NCBI GenBank assembly: GCA_023374045.1
Contig: CM041777.1
Location: forward strand, 464,037,827-464,101,826
DNA from: Limonium bicolor
Taxonomy: Eukaryota; Streptophyta; Magnoliopsida; Caryophyllales; Plumbaginaceae
Direction: 5' to 3'
DNA: 64,000 nt
The notes below the pieces were generated by a model, which was not told where the DNA came from, ran no database searches, and saw only the letters and a program-made list of their open reading frames with translations. Numbering within the stretch: position 1 is the stretch's first letter; every line of letters begins with the position of its first letter. Below are positions 60,126 to 64,000 of this stretch, one piece after another. The position numbers and the translations under genes were made by a program.

Positions 60126-60817
60126 GCCGGGTAGCTCCTTAGGGAATACATCGGGATACTCAGATACTATCGGTACATCGTCACTGAACTCTGGATCCTC
60201 TCCAGGTCTTGTACATAACACAGATACTTCTTGGCCCTTTCTGAGCTCCCGGTACATAGCCATAGCAGATATAAGGGTGGTCGAAGGCTCTCTCGGTCTC
60301 TGGCGGTAAGATACGGTAACCCCAGAAGGACTCTTGAGCAGCAGTCGATGCTCGGCGCAGAGGATTCTACCCTTGTGCCGCTCCAACCAATTCATTCCAA
60401 TGATTAGGTCGAATCCCAATCCATTGAATTCGATGAAGGAAATGGGAAACGCCTCCTTTTTAATTTCGATGGTGGCTGATTGGTAGTATTTGGTACACTT
60501 ACTCGCTCCTTCGATGGGAGAGTAACCATGAAATTCGGTATCTCATCCGCATCTAGCTTCAACCTCTTCACGAAAGATGGTGATACGAAGGTGTGAGAGG
60601 CGCCGGAGTCGAATAACACATTGGCATCAATGCCATTTACTGGGAAGGTTCCCGTTAGAATGGTGCCGCTTCTGCCGGCTTGTGCTTCGGTGAGGATGCT
60701 CAGGTTACCTTCGGTACCGAGTCCACAACCTATTGGATTCACAATTGGATAAGTATTGATGGTGGACACAAGTGGAATTAAATCAACACTGCTCTTTATT
60801 GATAAACCAACCATCAT
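60006..60817 (-). CDS. Aspartic protease and linker, copy 2
   Basis: The frame 60404-60817 contains [18 protein letters not shown], an intact DSGA active site, and 60006-60419 continues with [15 protein letters not shown] and the protease-RT linker. The nominal ATG ATG at 60817 lies after the AlkB stop; splicing to the acceptor at 60730 would instead join it to gag. The frame joint near 60410 is a small indel. Confidence 0.88.
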
Positions 60818-61759
60818 ACATGTCGTGTCTCTAATACACGTTACTAATAGATTACATGATACTATGAATTTAATACTTCCTAAAGGTAAGGTTCAGGCGT
60901 CCTGGTTTCATGTGTGTGGCATTGATTATTGCCGGCGGTGCCGTATTCAACTTGATCTTGTTGATCCCGTGATACAGCATCCGTGAGTTTCCACCCATGA
61001 TGAGGACATCTCCTGATCTCAATACCAATTTCTCTGCGAGGTCCACACGCTTCTGCTCGCTATACAGGAATATGGCGTCATCACCAATGGACCAAGACAC
61101 TACGGGCACTCCTTGTTCAAGAGATTCCGCTGTCTCGTCCTTGTCTTGGTGTAACCCAAGTCGTCCTTCTTTTCATAGAAGTTGACGACAAAGGTCCGCT
61201 TCAAGTGCGGGGATTGGTTCAGGTTCACATTGCTGTGCAATTCTACTGCTTGAGTGATGAGGGTCTGAAATCTGGGGTATTGTCGGTGGCGTCGCTCCAT
61301 CGTGTGTCGTGTCTCCTGGTATGTCTTGGTATAAGGATTCCAGTCCTTTCCCAAGCACATCATCTTCAGCTTCATCTTCGCTCCACCGGGGAATTCGGGT
61401 GTGTAAAATCCACCTTGACCCGTTCCTAGCTCGTTGCATCGTCGAATAATTGAGATTTGCGCTTCGGGTGTCAGGTATCCCCTTAATAAGATCATACCTG
61501 GTCGGATGACCTGACACTGATTGTTGGTGTAGTCGCGGTTGGTGATGTCGATCTCTTCTTGATTCGAGGTTACCGGTATTGGGTAACAAATACTAAAGCT
61601 TCCTATGGGTACAATTTGCATCTACGGTGAGTACTAGTTTTAACTACTCCATTTCATGCGTAATACACACTTCAATTCATTCATTTACTCATGCATTCAA
61701 TCATACAATTACTCTGCTACTAGGCATGCTATTTCAAGGATTAAAGTTTAGGTGATTAC
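60730..61759 (-). other. Putative alternative intron containing AlkB, copy 2
   Basis: The donor (G at 61759) and acceptor (exon from 60729) are the same as in copy 1. From the gag frame, exon 3 ends on codon base 1, and from the protease frame 60729 is codon base 2, so removing 1030 nt is in frame here as well. Confidence 0.5.
60870..61621 (-). CDS. AlkB-family Fe(II)/2-oxoglutarate dioxygenase, copy 2 (frameshifted)
   Basis: ATG at 61621 begins MQIVPIGSFS, immediately after an in-frame TAG, so this is the natural start. The ORF reads through RPGMILLRGYLTPEAQ and KMMCLGKDWNPYTKTY. Small losses near 61305 and 61250 and a lost T in a T-run near 61172 break the frame, and the HQD segment is reached only in another frame. 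The C-terminal part with YHGI and RLNLTFR is in 60870-61109. The same position and orientation as in copy 1 show that the gene is an integral part of the element and not a chance neighbour. Confidence 0.9.
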
Positions 61760-62104
61760 CTTGGCCGGATTTCGAACCGGGCCCATCTCGGTCAATCACA
61801 TGCAGAACAGGCTGCCTCTGAGGTGCGCCTCTCTGAGGGCCCCGGGATCCCTGTCCCTGAGGTGCCTGCTGGGCCGGTGCATCGCCAGATGCCACCTCCT
61901 TGCCCTCTCTCTGCTTGTAGTTCTGGAAGTTCCCCTTCTGCTTTCCACTCTCCGGGCACTTGTTAGCTGTGTGTCCCAGCTTCTGGCAGTTGTAGCACTT
62001 GATCTCCCTCCCGTAGCAATCCTTACCAGGGTGGTCCTGGTTGCACTTTCTGCACACATAGGTGCGGCCGTCGGAGAAGGTTTTGGCGGCTCCGGAGCTA
62101 GAAC
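61760..62104 (-). CDS. gag exon 3: zinc knuckles, copy 2
   Basis: This is readable in one frame (61734-62057 for most of it). Two knuckles are seen: C-X2-C-X3-H-X4-C (CRKCNQDHPGKDC) and C-X2-C-X4-H-X4-C (CYNCQKLGHTANKC). The first has one residue fewer than the classic CCHC spacing. A Q/G/P-rich tail follows. Unspliced, the frame stops about eight codons after the donor at 61759. Confidence 0.9.
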
Positions 62105-62185
62105 CTGAGGTTAGAGGGTTAGCACATGTGTGCGTGGGTATACTAGAAATGATTTATATGAATACGAATGGGAAGTAGAATTTAC
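62105..62185 (-). other. Putative gag intron 2, copy 2
   Basis: An 81-nt interval with the same GTAAATTC donor and CTAACCTCAG acceptor as copy 1; the interior varies, the ends do not. Confidence 0.65.
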
Positions 62186-62460
62186 CCTTAGGAGGGTGTG
62201 ATCTCAGTGGCTTAGCTGCCACCGGTGCAGAATAACCAAGCTGAAGGATCTCAGCTGGTTTGCCCTGCTCAGCATGGGCACTGCTCTCACTTGGGGACTT
62301 CTTCTGAGAAAGAAGTTCCCTTTCTTCTTCTTCTTCCAGCTTTTACCCTGGTTCTGCTCCTCGGTGCTGGTATTTTGTTATTGGCCTTGCGCTTCAGCGC
62401 GGTTTCTTCATCCCTCAGTTGGCAAGTGATCTCAACGCGGGAGGCCGCGTGATAACACTC
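62186..62460 (-). CDS. gag exon 2, copy 2
   Basis: The first 28 codons read ECYHAASRVEITCQLRDEE and KRKANN in the frame set by exon 1, which is strong support for the splice junction. One lost A near 62372 then shifts the frame relative to copy 1. Confidence 0.72.
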
Positions 62461-62573
62461 CTGAAGTTTCAGGTATTAGCCGGGATGAGGTTTAAGAAAG
62501 AATAAGGAAAAGATTCAAGGAATCAAGGAATTGAAATGAATTGAATTGATACTAAGGGTCAACCGATATTTAC
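62461..62573 (-). other. Putative gag intron 1, copy 2
   Basis: 113 nt, with the same splice-site sequences and phase as copy 1. Confidence 0.68.
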
Positions 62574-63233
62574 CTGAAGGGAGGTAAATCTGGTATAGCC
62601 CATACCGTACCGAAGGCGATGGCTCAGACCGCCATAGAAGCGATCGACCAACACCTGGCCGGTGTATCCAAGATCGGGGAGGAGACGGAGAATGGAGGTG
62701 AAGGTGCGGTAGTACTCATCCACAGACATCTTGTCTGTCATCTTTAAGGCGTCTAGCTCTAGCCTTTTCTTCGTTTTTACATGCTCCGGATAGTACTTGG
62801 ATCGGAGGAGAGATGCGAAGGAATCCCAATCGAAGGTGGGGTCGCTGACGTGCTCGTGCTTCACCAGTTTCCACCAATCCATGGCCGCATCCTTCAAGTA
62901 GTAGGCGGCTACCTGACTCGAACTCCAGCAGGAGCTTCGAGTGTTTCAAAAGCAGTCTCCATCTCGGAGATGTATGCTTCTAGCTTAGCCGGATCACTCT
63001 CGCCCCTAAAGCAAGGAGGGCGGAGTTCCGCTACAGCTTTCACCCAATTGGCTTCTCTGGGAGGAGGGGGAGGGATTGGCCCCGTTGGTTGTGGTTCTGT
63101 GGGTTTGTTGTACAGCTTGTATAACTTGTGGTAGCATCTGTGCTACCGTGGCGGCGACGATCTCAGCTATCGTCTGCGCGCCGGTTCCATCTGAGGCTTC
63201 GCCTCTAGGTCGGCCTCGGCCTCTTCCTGACAT
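62574..63233 (-). CDS. gag exon 1, copy 2 (frameshifted)
   Basis: ATG at 63233 gives the same MSGRGRGRPRG start. The Gag core (KDAAMDWWKLVKHE, FASLLRSKYYP) is in 62559-62897. Frame breaks near 63075 (an extra C in a C-rich run) and near 62912 differ from the copy 1 break, so an intact exon is implied. Confidence 0.87.
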
Positions 63234-63426
63234 CTGAATGTTTAACAGTTACATTAGGCTCCGCAAGAATGACTCAAAGGTCTTGGAATTAAAACATGGT
63301 ATCGTTTTAAGAACGTCAAGGGTATCCGTTTGTAACAACGGTAGTTCCTAGTTAGGTTTCTAAGTATCCGTCTTATGACGATTGAAATCCTAACTCGGTA
63401 ATCTCCTATGCTCGGTACTTTAGGAC

Positions 63427-63454
63427 ATCAGAGCGTAACTACGCTCTGATACCA
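63427..63454 (-). promoter_or_regulatory. Tekay-like copy 2 primer-binding site within a hairpin
   Basis: The complement of TGGTATCAGAGC is at 63443-63454, with the same 11-bp stem (63427-63450) as copy 1. Confidence 0.9.
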
Positions 63455-63459
63455 CTTTT

Positions 63460-64000
63460 TGTAACACCCCAACCGTTAATCCTATGCTTACCGTCTAATC
63501 GTCCTGTTAATTCAATGAGTTCGCAGCGGAAGAATACTACTTACCTACTTCGGCGGGGTGAAACAATGCCGCTAACCGCCCATACGGCTAGCAAGGCTAC
63601 TAATACTTACAGTGACGGTCTGATGGCCAATAGATACCGAGCTACTAAAACAAACTTACCAATTACAAATACGTTCACTACCAAAGGATTACCGAGTATT
63701 CAAAATGTATTCAATACAACCTTCCAAGTTTACCCAAAAGAATGAGCTCCTATCCTATGCTCATCTATACCAATGCTCCATTTATCGATATCCAAAAAGG
63801 TGTACCCCATGGTACACCGGCTATTCAAAACTACAGCCATGTACTTAGTACACCCATCATAAATTCAATGTTTACATCCCAAAAAGAAGAAAAGAAATGG
63901 AAGTTGATCTTCACATCTTCATCAATCTCGAGTACCTGCGTGTAGTAAAAATGGTGCCCCAAGGGGCTCAGCAAATTGCTGCGCATAAACTCCGCATATA
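63460..64000 (-). mobile_element. Tekay-like copy 2 right (5') LTR, partial
   Basis: It starts TGTAACACCCC and matches 53157 onward; the rest lies beyond the window. The stem-loop block begins at about 63955. Confidence 0.9.

Larger units (their letters stand above)
56944..63459 (-). mobile_element. Tekay-like chromovirus copy 2, internal domain
   Basis: This is a second 6516-bp internal domain with the same gene order as copy 1 and only scattered substitutions, but many 1-4 nt indels. It sits directly against the shared middle LTR on its left and the partial LTR at 63460 on its right. Its AlkB N-terminus, zinc knuckles, protease active site and chromodomain read better than in copy 1, whereas reverse transcriptase and integrase read worse. 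Confidence 0.9.

Overview
The window looks like flowering-plant (probably eudicot) nuclear DNA made almost entirely of nested LTR retrotransposons. No convincing host gene, rRNA, tRNA or CRISPR array was found. Several LTRs are very large (3.8 to more than 5.8 kb), and most share the termini TGAAATA(C/T)CC...GGGGTGTTACA.

Layout. 1-26526 holds two large non-coding elements on the minus strand, here called LARD-1 (1-12284, its left LTR cut by the window edge) and LARD-2 (12285-26526). LARD-1 sits inside the left LTR of LARD-2. LARD-2 is also interrupted by a Tekay-like solo LTR (14711-18763, TSD CTCAC). 26527-32314 is the right part of a plus-strand giant LTR (LTR-A) carrying a degenerate ~195-bp tandem array. 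32315-40753 is AT-rich non-coding DNA that hosts a complete 5.7-kb non-autonomous Tat-like element (34111-39781, TSD GTAAT). 40754-45764 is a 5.0-kb plus-strand solo LTR (LTR-B, TSD GTGAC). 45932-64000 is a tandem pair of autonomous minus-strand Ty3/gypsy chromoviruses, probably Tekay clade, arranged LTR fragment - internal - LTR - internal - partial LTR, with the middle LTR shared.

Main discovery. Both autonomous copies carry, between the gag zinc knuckles and the protease, a complete AlkB-type Fe(II)/2-oxoglutarate dioxygenase ORF (50589-51342 and 60870-61621). It has the HQD...H iron triad and the C-terminal RLNLTFR motif, and by recalled motifs it looks most like plant ALKBH1-type demethylases. 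The gag region appears to be split by two short introns whose removal keeps gag in frame. A further donor after the zinc-knuckle exon is in phase with an acceptor just before the protease. The AlkB ORF would therefore lie inside an alternatively used ~1.03-kb intron: splicing it out would give Gag-Pol, and retaining it would leave AlkB with its own ATG and stop. I propose a retrotransposon with a captured nucleic-acid demethylase and retrovirus-like alternative splicing.

Other non-coding signals recur. A three-part stem-loop block near the LTR 3' end is shared by the six LTR types here. A perfect hairpin with covarying stem pairs overlaps the initiator-Met tRNA primer-binding site. Arrays of GC-rich palindromes at ~72-bp spacing lie in the LTRs, and a second polypurine tract lies inside each Tekay and LARD element. 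These shared leader and terminal signals suggest the LARDs are non-autonomous partners of the Tekay-like elements.

Caution: paired copies differ mostly by 1-4 nt indels rather than substitutions, and where one copy is frameshifted the other is often open. Many frame breaks may be residual long-read assembly errors rather than decay.
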